Shown here piece by piece: positions 11,561 through 22,585 of a DNA stretch of 64,000 bases (positions are counted from its first letter, which is position 1; each line of letters begins with the position of its first letter). The notes beneath the pieces were generated by a model. The model saw nothing but the letters and a program-made list of their open reading frames with translations. It was not told the origin of the DNA and did not search any database. Source of the stretch: Alligator mississippiensis (Eukaryota; Chordata; Crocodylia; Alligatoridae); contig NC_081828.1 in NCBI RefSeq assembly GCF_030867095.1, positions 3,797,001 to 3,861,000 on the forward strand. Reading direction: 5' to 3'. A program made the position numbers and the translations under genes.

Positions 11561-11725
11561 TCATCCTTATATTCTGTATGGCCTTGCAGCTCTGTGATGG
11601 GGACCTTTATTCTGTGTTCATATGACTGTCAATGGGATGCTGATGGCTGGCTGGGGTACTGTGATAGAAAGACAAAGTCATCAGCATAGAGAGTAACTAG
11701 GACAGGACAGCACCTTAGAGACTAA

Positions 11726-12061
11726 CTGGGGGCATCTACACGTGCATTTACTGTGCAGTAACTTACTGTGCAGTAAGTGGTTTTTAGGCCGGTGTCTACA
11801 CGTGCAGGCATTACAGCACAGTAACGCTATGCGTGGACTGACTTGGGACTAAAGTTAGTCCCAAGTCAGTCAACACATACGGTGTTACTGTGCAGCAAGG
11901 CGTCTACACGTGCATTGCTGTGCAGTAACTATCCAGGTGTAAATTTGATACCTGCATGATTTGGCATCAAATTTACATCCAAGTCAGCATAAATTGCCCT
12001 AGTTACTGTGCAGTACCCTAAATTACTGCACAGTAAATGTGCACGTGTAGACGCATCCAGC
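11726..12061. mobile_element. foldback MITE, family A (GCRTCTACACGTG ends)
   Basis: Terminal inverted repeats: the left contains GCATCTACACGTG and CATTTACTGTGCAGTAA; the right contains TTACTGCACAGTAAATG and CACGTGTAGACGCATCC. Its centre holds a perfect 17-bp palindrome. Related elements are at 28331-28680, 34757-35225 and 53701-53910. Confidence 0.8.
11836..11871. repeat. perfect 17-bp inverted repeat, 2-bp loop
   Basis: The left arm GACTGACTTGGGACTAA is followed after AG by its exact reverse complement. It lies in the centre of the family A foldback. Confidence 0.95.
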
Positions 12062-12843
12062 AGTTCAGAGAAGCAAGAGCTTTTATAGGCTACAGCTTAC
12101 CTCTTTGGAGGCTAAGGATACTATGAATGCCGTTCATAGCACCTGGCACAGTGGGTTGCTGCTTGAATGGATGAGTTAGTCTCCAAGGTGCCTGCCTCCC
12201 ATCTGCCTTGAGACTAACTCAGCTAACCACCTCTATGATCACCATCATCATTACTATTGTGCTTGATCAGTGTATGCAGTTATGTTACTGCTTATGGCAA
12301 TTTTCTGGGTGTGTGTGTGGGGAGGGTGTTAAAATCCCACCCCAGGTTGCCTGTTTTCTGCAAACCAAAAAAACCCCAACCCAGGTTCTTTCCTCCAAAT
12401 GACTCTTCATTTTAGATGAAGGCAAAAGGAGAGAGGGCAGATGTCAAGGCTCCCTGAAGAGCGGGTGTGCTCACAGAGTGCCTTCGCCTCCTACCATGCT
12501 GGGTTGGGAAGGAACACAAAATAGCAGTGGGCATGAACCAATTTAAAAGTACAATCCTGAGATAAAAACCCCATTGAGCACAATCCCGGTTGGAAGTAAG
12601 AAATTCCTGGAAAGGACTTGGCTGTCGGGCGGTGCTGCTGTCTCCTCAGGGCAGAAATAGCACTTAAAATGGGAGGCCAAGGGATGGTGGGGGCAAAGCA
12701 GACAGAGAAGCAGCGGTGCATGCAGACTGGGTGGATGCATGTCGGGAAGGGTTTGGGCAGGCATGGGCTGCCCACACCACCGAAAGCAGCATAGCTCCAT
12801 GCGTGAAGCACTGTAGTTGGGCTCACGAATGGTGCTGAGTGCA

Positions 12844-12990
12844 CATGAAGAAGGGTGTTCATGCCCAAAAGCTTGCGAAGAACAATTTTTTCCAAGTATT
12901 TAGTTGGTCTAATAAAAGATATCACATCTACCTAAAAAACCTGATTTGCCTATGTCCTTAGGCCAACTAAGGCTCTTGCATTTATGTTGT
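12844..12990 (+). mobile_element. family B repeat (TTGGTCTAATAAAAGATATC type)
   Basis: GAAGAAGGGTGTTCATGCCC, AAAGCTTGCGAAGAACAA, TTGGTCTAATAAAAGATATC and TATGTCCTTAGGCCAAC match the copies at 16071, 28549 and 45366 (reverse). Open frames on the minus strand here are repeat-derived. Confidence 0.8.
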
Positions 12991-13175
12991 TGGCTACAAC
13001 CAACAACCCTACAACCAACATGCTGATTAACACACTTGTGTGCTAATTAACCCACCTATAGTGGTGCCCAGACACAGATATACTGCTGTGCCCATCTCTG
13101 AGGACACTGTGTGGTAAATCTACTATGTAGACATGGCTAACAGCCCAGGAAGACAGCACGGGCTGGCAGCTCTTT

Positions 13176-13312
13176 TGCACGGGGGCGTTTGTACGTCACA
13201 TTTTTTGCCCTTTCTTGCACTGCAGCACATGACTGTTTGCACGAGTAGGATTTCTGGACGCTTTAAAAGTCTTCCTGGTGCATTAAACTAGAACTCCTCG
13301 CACGTAGTTTAG
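13176..13312 (+). mobile_element. family C repeat end (GGGGGCGTTTGTAC)
   Basis: The GGGGGCGTTTGTACGTCAC terminus and GGACGCTTTAAAAGTCTTCC block are the reverse complement of the right arm of the foldback at 20731-21346. Confidence 0.65.
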
Positions 13313-13839
13313 TTTGGCTTGCCACAAATTAAAGGGTCACCTTCATGTTCATGCAGCACCTAGCACGGTGGCATCCTGCGCCAGGGCGCATCGGTTTTAA
13401 CTGCAGTGAGAGGAGCTGGGGCAGGAAGAGGAGGCTGGGTTTAGTAGAGTCATCACTGGGCTGGTGGGTCTCATTGCTGGTAGAGATCCATGGGAGAGTC
13501 GGGCATGCAAAAGGAGAGGGGAAACAAGTCCTCCACTGACTGTAGCAGAAAGCTGGGGGAATACATCTACACCACAATAGCAACCAACTCACAGAGGCAA
13601 TACACCCAGCCTACCCACTCCCACTCCCCTCCTGGCAACCCCAGACATGAAGCAGAGGGGGTTTGGCCTGGGTGGGTGCCTGCTCTTGAACCTGGGCTTC
13701 CCAGCTTTTTCAAGGGCTCCCGCACCCCCAACCGAGCTCTCTGCCAAACTCTAGGCCTGGCAGCAGCCCCAAAGCCTTGTAAACACTGCCACAAAAAGCC
13801 AGAGTCTCTTTCCACTCGAACGACGTGATTAGGTCGGGA

Positions 13840-14500
13840 GCTGTCGATATCTCGCAGGAAAAGTGCTGACGTGGAGGAGTCAATCAGCTTTGTGCGGCGT
13901 TGTAATGTCTCATTTTATCCTCGCCACGCTTTATTAAATTCTCATAAACCTGTCAAGGGGGACAGACATCATTTCACTTTACCCCATTAGCTCGGCACAA
14001 TGGCAGCGGGGAAGGCAAGCGAGGTGGGGACGAGACCGGGAAGGGACCAGAGACATGAAGCAACCCCCCCAACTCTCTCCCATCCCCGCAGAGCCCAGCT
14101 CGGCATTGCCACAATCATGTCAGACCCGTCGCGCCCAGGGAAAGTAATTGAATTAAGTGGCTTCTGTTAATGGTTTTAAGATTTCAAAGTGTAAATAATA
14201 GTTAGAGCTCTTTAATGGGTCTTGAGTTTTTATAGGGAACCTGGAGAGGCAGAGCTGCTTCGCTGTTAACGTGCTATCAGATGCTTTCATGCCTTCCTCC
14301 AGCTCTGTGCCTGCAAAGCATATTTTTGTCGTGTGAAAGCCGGGAGTGTTTATCATCCCTCCTTTCTCCCTTCAGACGGAGCTTAATTCCAGAGCATTTG
14401 CGTGAGCCGTTCTTAGCCAGGCCCCTATCAGCGGTTCTCAGTGCCGGGAATAAAGTCTGATTTCTCCGGAGCTGCTTTGGAGGACTTTGTGACGGAGGGG
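13840..14500. promoter_or_regulatory. candidate conserved non-coding element
   Basis: A repeat-free block with no sustained open frame. It has ordered AT-rich words (GTCAATCAGC, CTTTATTAAATTCTCATAAA, AGTAATTGAATTAAGTGG, GTTAATGG, TAATAG) between GC-balanced segments, which is the texture of a vertebrate developmental enhancer. Not verified by alignment. Confidence 0.3.
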
Positions 14501-15877
14501 TGATGCTGCTCCAAAGTCTCCGGTCTATGTGCACGTTTGTTAAGCTGGTCTATATGCACGTTCCTGCACGTATCAGCAGGACAGACTTCACTCCCCTCCC
14601 CGCTCCATGGCGTGTCCCTAATTGCTGGCCCTAGATCGGGGACCCAGCCTACTCTTGGGAGTAACTGCTCAAACCGAGGGTGTTACGCCAAGGGTAAGCA
14701 AGGGGGAAAGGAGCATGATACCCATTTTGTCTCTTGCCGTCTGCCTGCTTCTCTTACCCACAGGTGGGACGGGGCAAGGGGCTTAAAATGACTTTTGTGG
14801 GCACTCATTCTGCTTAAGATACTATGGGGTTTTCCTTCTGGGAGTCAACAAAGTGCATGGAGAATATCAGACTGACCTGGCTAGGTCTAAACTGCTCCAC
14901 CTTCTCCTGGAGGATGCAGTGTTTTAGATCTGTGCATCTGGGAGCCCTGTTAAGTTAATGTCTGATGTCTCCCAGACGCTGGCTGGTCCAAATGGGAGGG
15001 GTGGGCTGGGAATGGATTCAGAGGCACAGCAGAAATCTTCATTAAAACAGGCAAAGGAGCTTGACACGGCCTGGTATCGCCCCCGAATGCAGGGGATGGA
15101 TACACAGAAACCAGCGGGACTGGGGATGCTTCCCCACCTCACTGGTCATCTTAACTCTGCCCTCTCTGAAGCCGGCAATAGCTGCTAGGAAGTTTGTAGG
15201 TCCTGACTTTGCTTCTGGTGGCAGGCAGTGCAAAAGGGTGCTTTCTTTACAGGACCAGGGCATTCAGACCCCCATTTCCCCAGGCCACCAGGGAAAGGGT
15301 GGGACATGGGGGAAGACAGTTGGCTGCAGTGGTGCTCCTGAGAGCCGCTGGGCCCCTTGGGGACAAGGGGCTGAGTTGAACTGCAGGAGTCTTATTACTG
15401 CTAGCAGACTGACATCACCCTTGGGTCCCTGAAGATTGGAACAAGGACTTGCACGTGGGGATGGGGTTGATTTGGAGGGTGATACCAGGAAGCTCAGGGA
15501 ACTTCACAACAGCATCCAACACGGCAGCACTGAATACTCTGCACTTGAAATAAAGATCCAAGGTGTTGCAGTCCAAATGGAGTCCCTTTATTATTGCACC
15601 GGGATCTGTGCATGAAGCAGGATTCATTCATGCCAACACACACCAGCAACTTGTAGCAGCATAACCAGCACTATCCACTGGTAGGTTTACAGTGCCGAAA
15701 GGAGCTTGGCTTATGCTACGTCCACGCGTGTGTGTTTGACAGGGGCACTCGCACCCATCTTAAAAAGCGTCCTTGGACCTTCCTAAAAACATTTCATAAG
15801 CAGGAGTGTTTTCTGGAGGAGTCTTTCCATCATTTGGAAACAGCTCAACCCAGGAGAGCACACAAACACCAACGCCA
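14501..15877. other. intergenic, no feature seen
   Basis: Open frames are short and overlap on both strands. No recognised repeat end or domain. Confidence 0.4.
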
Positions 15878-16060
15878 AAATATGGAATACGCTTCCCAGG
15901 GAGGTGGTGCTGTCCCCTTCCTTGGAGATACTGAAAAGGAGATTGGACAAACATTTGTCTGGGTTCATCTGACCCCTGCGCTCTTTCCTGCCCAGGCAGG
16001 GGGTCGGACTTGATAATCTAATAGGTCCCTTCTGACCTTAAAATCTATGAGATCTATGAG
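15878..16060 (+). repeat. CR1 LINE 3' fragment
   Basis: TGGAATACGCTTCCCAGGGA, GGTGGTGCTGTCCCCTTCCT, AGGCAGGGGGTCGGACTTGA and TAGGTCCCTTCTGACCTTA with a double ATCTATGAG tail. Sense orientation. Confidence 0.9.
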
Positions 16061-16070
16061 ACTCTCCCTA

Positions 16071-16208
16071 CACCTGAAGAAGGGCGTGTGTGCCCCAAAG
16101 GTTGCAAAAACCAATTTCCCCAGCTCTTTAGCTGGTCTAATAAAAGATCTCACATCTACCCAAAGAACCTTGTCTGCCGATGTCCTTAGACCAACATGAC
16201 TGCAACCA
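16071..16208 (+). mobile_element. family B repeat
   Basis: CCTGAAGAAGGGCGTGTGTG, GCTGGTCTAATAAAAGATCT and GATGTCCTTAGACCAACATG, ending GACTGCAACC. Same orientation as 12844-12990. Confidence 0.85.
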
Positions 16209-17329
16209 AATCCACCATTTGTATCCCCAGCCCTTCACAGCCACCTTCATCAACCTCTTAATTCCTACTGGCATGTGTTCTCTTATAGGAACATTTTTTC
16301 CCAGCATGCCTTGCTGGGACCATCCCTTTAAATTGCACAGAGAAAGACAGCTGTGGCCCTAAAGCGGCCATTTTGCACCTAAGAACTGGTAAGTCCCAGT
16401 TATATTATCCCCTTTTCTGATTGCAGAGGAGATGTGGTCCCTTTTCACCTTATTCTGATATTCAAAATGTTTGAAACGTCAGTGGTTCGTTTTCCCTTTT
16501 GCTGTGAATCTGGGATGGAGTTTGGTTGCAGCTGGGAAACCTGAAAGCAGCCATGTTTGCTGGGTAGATTCTAAGCACTCTCCTTTTTGGGTTTGGCAAC
16601 CATTTTGCTCCCAGAGCATGATGGAGATTATCCAAGGAGATGCACACACTGTGCTCTCTCTATCCTGTACATTTGAATGCAGGGCTTTTCTCCTTTTGCT
16701 GTGAAAGGAACGCTTTGCGGTAGGGTCTGGTGCTGGAGGGAAATTGCTTTTTTAGGGAAAAAAATGACGTTGTGGATGAAGCATATATCCCAGGAAAGTT
16801 TCCACAACCTCTTGGGACCCATTGGCCCTGTGTATTTTTGGGTAAAAACCGCCCCACTGATAGAGGAAGAATGCATGACTCTAGGCAGATTATATCTTAT
16901 ATTTTTGGAAAGGGTGGAGCATGTTTCAGACAATACCTCAGTGCTTAAAAGATGGGGAACTTGAAAACCCAGATCTCTTTTTTTTCCAGTGGTCTAGTGG
17001 GAAGCCTTTAGTCAAAGGTTCAAATCTGCGAAGTTTTAAGTATCCCTGGGGCATCATCACTATGTTACCTGCTGCGGCCACAGATGGACGCAGCTACATT
17101 GAGATTCCTGGTATTTCTGTCGTGGGAGTGGCTGTTTGCCACGCGGTAGGGAACAGGCCCTGAGACAGTTGCACCCCAAGGTGAATAGGCAGAGACTTGG
17201 ATTAAGCAGAGAGAAAAATATCCTCCTATTAGACTTTCTATATCCTCCAACAGAGAATGGGGAAATGGTGTTGGTGTGCTCAGCAACACGGCCTAATCCA
17301 GCAGGCTAGCAGCTGGAAAGCGATTTACT
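16209..17329. other. intergenic, no gene seen
   Basis: Includes short overlapping open frames (16628-16964 on both strands) with no recognisable domain. Confidence 0.4.
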
Positions 17330-17505
17330 CAACCCATTAGACAGGGAAGGATTATTTAATGCTTGGAAATCCATTAAATAATTGTCTGGCCAGAAGAACA
17401 GGGCAATGTTATTTTTGCAGATAAAATGCAGGGTAGGTTTTTTTTCCCCCATTAATGCCACAGAGTTAATTTCTAAGGATGTTTACTGCCGGGCTCCTTA
17501 GCTGG
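17330..17505. promoter_or_regulatory. candidate conserved non-coding element with GGATTA
   Basis: An AT-rich block containing GGATTA at 17349-17354 (a K50 homeodomain-type site), an imperfect inverted pair ATTATTTAATG / CATTAAATAAT, CCATTAATGCC and GAGTTAATTTC. No repeat signature. Inference only. Confidence 0.3.
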
Positions 17506-19110
17506 ATGTAACGTGAGCAGGGCTGGGCTTTGCTCTACAGCTGAAAGCAATATGTTGCTTGTGTTAGGGCATTTAATAGCAGGTAGGGCAAAGAGGAGAT
17601 ATGAAGGCCTCGAGTCAGAAAGTGGTTGTGCATGGGACTTCGGTGTGGCCTTTGGAGTGGCTTTAAATCAGGGGCTATCGTTCCCATTGTGGTCGATGGT
17701 GGAGCACACAGCAGCAGGAAGATCAAGTCTTATGGGAGACCGTTCGCCGTTGTGGGCCTCGATTCTGGGAAAGACCGGGTGACCTCCATCTCTGCTGCCT
17801 TTGAGGAGTGCTGAAGGCCATCGCTGCATGAGGCTCTCTGGGTTCACTCCTCCAGACCCTCACTCAGAGGAGTTGCCCCATGGAGGCCAGTATTGGGCTA
17901 AGAGCTAGTCATATTAGCAAAAGCTGAGCAGTTGGGCACACAGAGAAGGAACCACAGCTGCAATCAGAGTCGCTCAAGAGGAGGGAGTGGGGCACCATCT
18001 CCGGGCACCGACTGCAAAGGGGCACCAGAATCCCCCGGCCATAGAAGTGGGCAGGGCAGTGCCACACCAAGCAGCGTATTTGGGCTGTGGGGGGCAAATG
18101 GATGCAGGTAAATAAGGTATGTCGGGGTACTTGTAGTCACTCTACCCTCCATGCAAGGCTTCCTCTCCGCTGGGCAGCAGGAATCTCTCTCATCTCACCT
18201 GGCTTCGTGCTTTATTTCATGGTTGCTCAGCCTGAGGTGGATGGAGCCCCTGATCCCAACTAGATCTGAATCACGTAGCCCCAGCTCATCTCCAACCCTG
18301 AGGCCAAATGAAATGGAGCCCAGTGCTCTTCAGAAAGAGCTTGTTCTTGTGACTAGCTCAGCCAGGAGCCTGTTTAAAATACCCAGTGCTAGAAGCAGGC
18401 ATGTCTGGGCTAGGACAGACATGTCCTCGTTAGCCTGAGAATGGGTTTTGGGTTCATGAATGATCAGAAGAGCTGACTTCAGAGCCAGGTAGACCAGAAC
18501 TGGCTGGTTTGGGAACAGTTTATCAGTGGGGATGGAGGCAAGCTGAAATGGTTTGATTAAGTCTCCTGTGACTATCCCATGATGTACTAGTTTCATGGTG
18601 CATCGTGTACCAGGAGCAGAGCTCAGAAATGTGGTGCTGGTAGCCAGAGGGTGATGCCACTGAGGTTTAGGGCTGCTTTGCATCCGATTTATACAGTTGT
18701 CCAGGGGGGTTTTAAATTGGGATAGCAATGTGCATTTGCCTTCCTGACATACAGTCATTAATGTCATTACATCATGGGATGAAACCTCCCCGAATAGATG
18801 CAAACCGAGTTGGCAACCCTACTGAGGTTGCTGAAGTTTGGCATCGGGAGTGCAAAGGGGGGCATAAAATGAATTAGTCGGGGCTAATGGAGACACGCCA
18901 GATTGCAGGGACTTAAACTGGTTCCGGGCGGCCAGCTCTAAGCAAGGTTGTGTGGGTGGGTCTGAGTGGGTTCGATGCCATCCCCCACGCCAACACGAAA
19001 CCTTTCTGCTTCCTTTCGTGCAAGTATTTCATTTGAAAAGACCTATGTGCATTCGTCCCCTCCTGGAGGTGAGAGGGAGAGACGCTAAAAAGATTCCTCC
19101 GAGGAGGCAG
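17506..19110. other. intergenic, no feature seen
   Basis: The longest open frame (18330-18803, minus) has no recognised domain and no supporting splice or start context. Confidence 0.4.
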
Positions 19111-19119
19111 AGGCTGCTG

Positions 19120-19400
19120 CTTTTATCGGCTGTGGCATGGAAGTGGTTAATAAAATAATCTCCAGGCCCCCTCGCACAAAGAGAAAGTGAGTTTTCTGAT
19201 CCATAAAGGATCAGCCCATAGGAAGCCCCATCAGAGTCCTCAGCGTGAAATTACACAGCAGCGGGGGGCCACAGCCCTGTTACTGTACGACATTAAAGAG
19301 ATGAATTAGAACTTGACATTCATGTGCTTAATATGCCTATTCCTGGCATTATCCAGCCAGGACCAATCACAATCAAGGACTTATGGTCACTGGGTCTTTG
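19120..19400. promoter_or_regulatory. candidate conserved non-coding element
   Basis: A repeat-free block with TTAATAAAATAATC, CATTAAAGAGATGAATTAG, CTTAATATGCC, GGCATTATCC and GACCAATCAC. The texture resembles a developmental enhancer; conservation is untested. Confidence 0.3.
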
Positions 19401-20730
19401 CGGGCACGGAGGCTGGCTCATTCGCTTGCCTTCTTCATGCAAGCTATCTGGCTGCCCTATCTAATCTCTCGGCGTTTCGAACTGGAAGACACACTGCTTC
19501 GCTCTTGTATCTCGCAGCAATCAAATAAATGGAGGTTGCTATGTTCTTGCACAGACGACTCCCCCCGTCTTGAAATGTCTGTGGAAGGAGTGAAAAATGG
19601 GACGCGAGGAAGTTTCACGTAGTCAGGAAGCCAAGAGAGAAAAAGAGACCAGGAAAAAGATAACGCCGGGATATGTGCTGTTATGTAGATGTATGTATAT
19701 TAACAGTATGGTCATTCTGCTAACTCAATTAGTGGATTCCTCACTATTTCTCCCCACTGAATGAATGGAAAGGAAATGCTGTGTGGTCAATACTGGGGAT
19801 ATTTTCCAAAATATCTCTCGTTTTAAAATGGATCCGGTTAATTAAAAAATGGTTGCAGCTGTAATGTAGATGGGACTGAGATGTCCTGAAATGCTTTTCC
19901 TGAGCCACAAATCAGGGGCTACCCAGTCCTGATCTACAGCATTTTAAAAAGGGGAGTCATTCAAAAGATCTGCCTGGCCCTCCAAAAACAAAGTAAAAAT
20001 GCCCCCCCCACCTCCCAAATAATAATTTCTACAAATAACTGGGCTTTGCTGACAGAATTGCAGACAGCCAAATGCTTTGGCTGAAAGTCAGATCACTTTA
20101 TTTTTCAAGGCTGTGAGATTTTCAGGTGTCTGCAGGAAACAGGGAGCTTGCTCGAAAAAAGGTTTGATGATGCTGATGGTCCAAATAACCACTTTCAACT
20201 AGAAAAAAAATGGACCTGGCTGTATTTAAAATCAGTTTTTTTGTTGGCGGGGGAAAGGGGAAGAAATATGAGGGAAGGGATAGAAAGCCTTCCCCGATGT
20301 ATGCAGGCCTGTAGCAAAGTGAACAAGAAGCTGAACACTTCTAGGAGGTAGCTTTGCAAAGGTTGATGGGACGAGCAGCTGGATCCTGCGAGACACTGAG
20401 ATCCTTCTGTTCTCTTTGACTTCATTAAGTGCGTGAGGATGGTCCAGACTGAGAATTGGTTCCTGAGATTTTACCTGTGCAAGGGAACCGAGCCATTCAT
20501 ATCTGGACTGGGTCAGGCACATACTGTATGATGTATCCATACTAGTAATGTTGAATATGTATGCCCTGTTTTAGCTCCTGTGCCCTGTGGGTATCTTTCC
20601 CAGGTCAACTCCTAGAATGAATGCATCCTGGGAGATTTCAAAAGGCAACAGGTAGTTTGTTGGGATTTCTACTGTCTAGCACTAAGGAGAATATTTTGGC
20701 AGTCTTTTTGGCTTGCTACGGCTGAAGTGC
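19401..20730. other. intergenic, no feature seen
   Basis: AT-balanced sequence with short open frames only. Confidence 0.4.
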
Positions 20731-21346
20731 TAGGGCACCTCTACACACCATGGGGTTTAATCCTCATTAAATTAAATAGGTTTATAAAATGTAAACTTGT
20801 TTATGTTGGAGCGTCTCATTGGTGTTTGCATGCTCTAGGTTTTTGAATGAATTAAGCTTTGAAGCATTGCATCAGAGTTTGCACGCACTAAGTTTTCAAA
20901 CGAATTAAGCCCAGTCCCCAGTTGGTGCTGCAGGAGAATGGGACAGTCCAGCGCTCCCCACCCTCACCCAGGGTCCCCTCCAGCCCTCCACTGCCATGCA
21001 GCTGTGGAAGCAGAGAGTCGGCAAACTGCACAAGAAAAAGAAAAAAGAGTGGAAGCAATTTGAAAGCGAAAGCAATTCAAAGGGGTGAACTACAAAAAAG
21101 TCACAGCAACATCTGGTGAACAAAGAGGCTCATTACACATCTTTGAGTACCTTTGTGTTTGCAAGCAATGAATCCATGGATGTGACACTTCAATTTGTGG
21201 TGAGCCATACTAAGCTATGTAGTAAGAGTTTTACTTTAATGCACCAGAAAGACTTTTAAAGCATCCAGAAAACTCGCTCATGCAAACAGCACGCCGTTGC
21301 AGCGCAAAAAAGAGCAAAAAACGTGGTGTGTACAAAGGCCCCTAGA
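20731..21346. mobile_element. foldback element, family C, about 615 bp
   Basis: Terminal inverted repeats: left CTAGGGCACCTCTACACACC; right, read in reverse complement, CTAGGGGCCTTTGTACACACC. The right arm matches 13176-13312. Insertion boundaries are approximate, and I see no clean target duplication. Confidence 0.6.
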
Positions 21347-21885
21347 TTGTAGATGATAGGTGGGGACTAGTCAACACCTTTTTTTTTTTTTTAATTTCTT
21401 GCATTTATGTTGTCACTAACCTGATTCAAAATGATCTAGTTAGGCTTTAACTCACAGAAAGGCTCTCTTTTCTATGCAGTTATCAGGGACATCTTTTGTA
21501 CGTGGATGCATGTGTTCCATGCATTCTCCAGGGGCTTTCACTGGCTTCGTTCCTTAACGTAGACCACCCACACTGTGATTTTCTTTCTGTCCCAGCATAT
21601 TAAGTGTGCATTGCCAGGGTACAATATATACATCTTGAGAGATTAGCTATTAACAAGTAGAGCAAGAGGATAAAGAAGGCAGAGCAACATAATTTTGGTT
21701 TGGCCTCAAACTCTGCAGTGACCTACCTCTATGGAAAATGAAGGTGGGATAACTGTAGCCAAAGGGATGTGCTATTGGTACAATGTGGGCTGATGTCCTT
21801 GCTGTGATTTGAAGGACTAAGGGGAACAAGGGAAAGCTGAGGTGTTGGTGAATGCACCATCTCTCTGCTTCACCAAAAGCCATCC

Positions 21886-21922
21886 TCTCTCCCTCTCTCT
21901 CTGTCTCTCTCTCTCTGCCTGG
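21886..21922. repeat. CTCTCT-rich simple repeat
   Basis: A CT/CTCTG-rich run with few interruptions. Confidence 0.8.
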
Positions 21923-22011
21923 CTTTTATGTTACCTACAGTTGTTCCAACAAGAACTCATATCCTCATGCAGTTTGATAGGACTCCCAGTTGCATTAAGG
22001 AATAATGATGT

Positions 22012-22228
22012 TCTACTTCGCTACTTCACAGTCAGGGCGGCTAGGATCTGGAGCCAACTTCCAAGAGAAGTGGTGCTGGCTCCTATCCTGGGGGGTCTTC
22101 AAAAGGAGGCTGGATGAACACCTTGCTGGGGTCGTTTGACCCCAGTACTCTTTCCTGCCAGGGCAGGGGGTCAGACTAGATGATCTGCTCAGGTCCCTTC
22201 TGACCCGATCAACTATGAAACTATATAT
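22012..22228 (+). repeat. CR1 LINE 3' fragment
   Basis: GGCTAGGATCTGGAGCCAAC, GAGAAGTGGTGCTGGCTCCT, GGGGGTCAGACTAGATGATC and AGGTCCCTTCTGACCCGAT with a CTATGAAACTATA tail. Confidence 0.9.
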
Positions 22229-22282
22229 TCCTGGTGATATAGTCGTGGACAGGCACCATGTTTAGTACCCATTCTTTTAAAG

Positions 22283-22585
22283 CAGTGCTTCTCAACCAGG
22301 GTGCTAGGAGAGTCTTTATTTTCAAGGGTGCCGCACAATATTAGCGCTCTGCAAACATCTACACATGATTCACCAGATCAACCCAGAGATTTCAAGGAGG
22401 AATCCAGAATGTGTCAAACATTCTGCCCCGTTGTGGTCTGTCCAAGCGCTTTACAATGGAAAAACGGCTGTGTTATTTTCCATAGTAAAAAAAAAATAAG
22501 TGAAAGCTAAGAGCTGGCATCATCTGAGGGATGCCTTGAGTGTAATGAGGGCATCCCTGGAATCTAAAAAGGTTGAGAACTGCTG
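22283..22585 (+). mobile_element. hAT-like non-autonomous element with both ends
   Basis: Starts CAGTGCTTCTCAACC and ends GGTTGAGAACTGCTG, an inverted pair typical of hAT elements. Internal blocks are shared with 7220-7494 and 62239-62543. Length is 303 bp, with no transposase frame. Confidence 0.85.

Larger units (their letters stand above)
11690..12205 (-). repeat. older dispersed repeat split by a foldback element
   Basis: GGACAGCACCTTAGAGACTA (left) and the sequence after about 12060 (CAGAGAAGCAAGAGC, then GTTAGTCTCCAAGGTGCCTG) look like parts of one amniote repeat containing GTTAGTCTCTAAGGTGC. The foldback at 11726-12061 interrupts it. Confidence 0.5.

Noticed and set aside
12491..12925. 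144-codon minus-strand open frame
   Set aside because: Its start lies in a family B repeat and the rest has no recognised domain.
18330..18803. 157-codon minus-strand open frame
   Set aside because: No domain, no supporting context; a chance frame.
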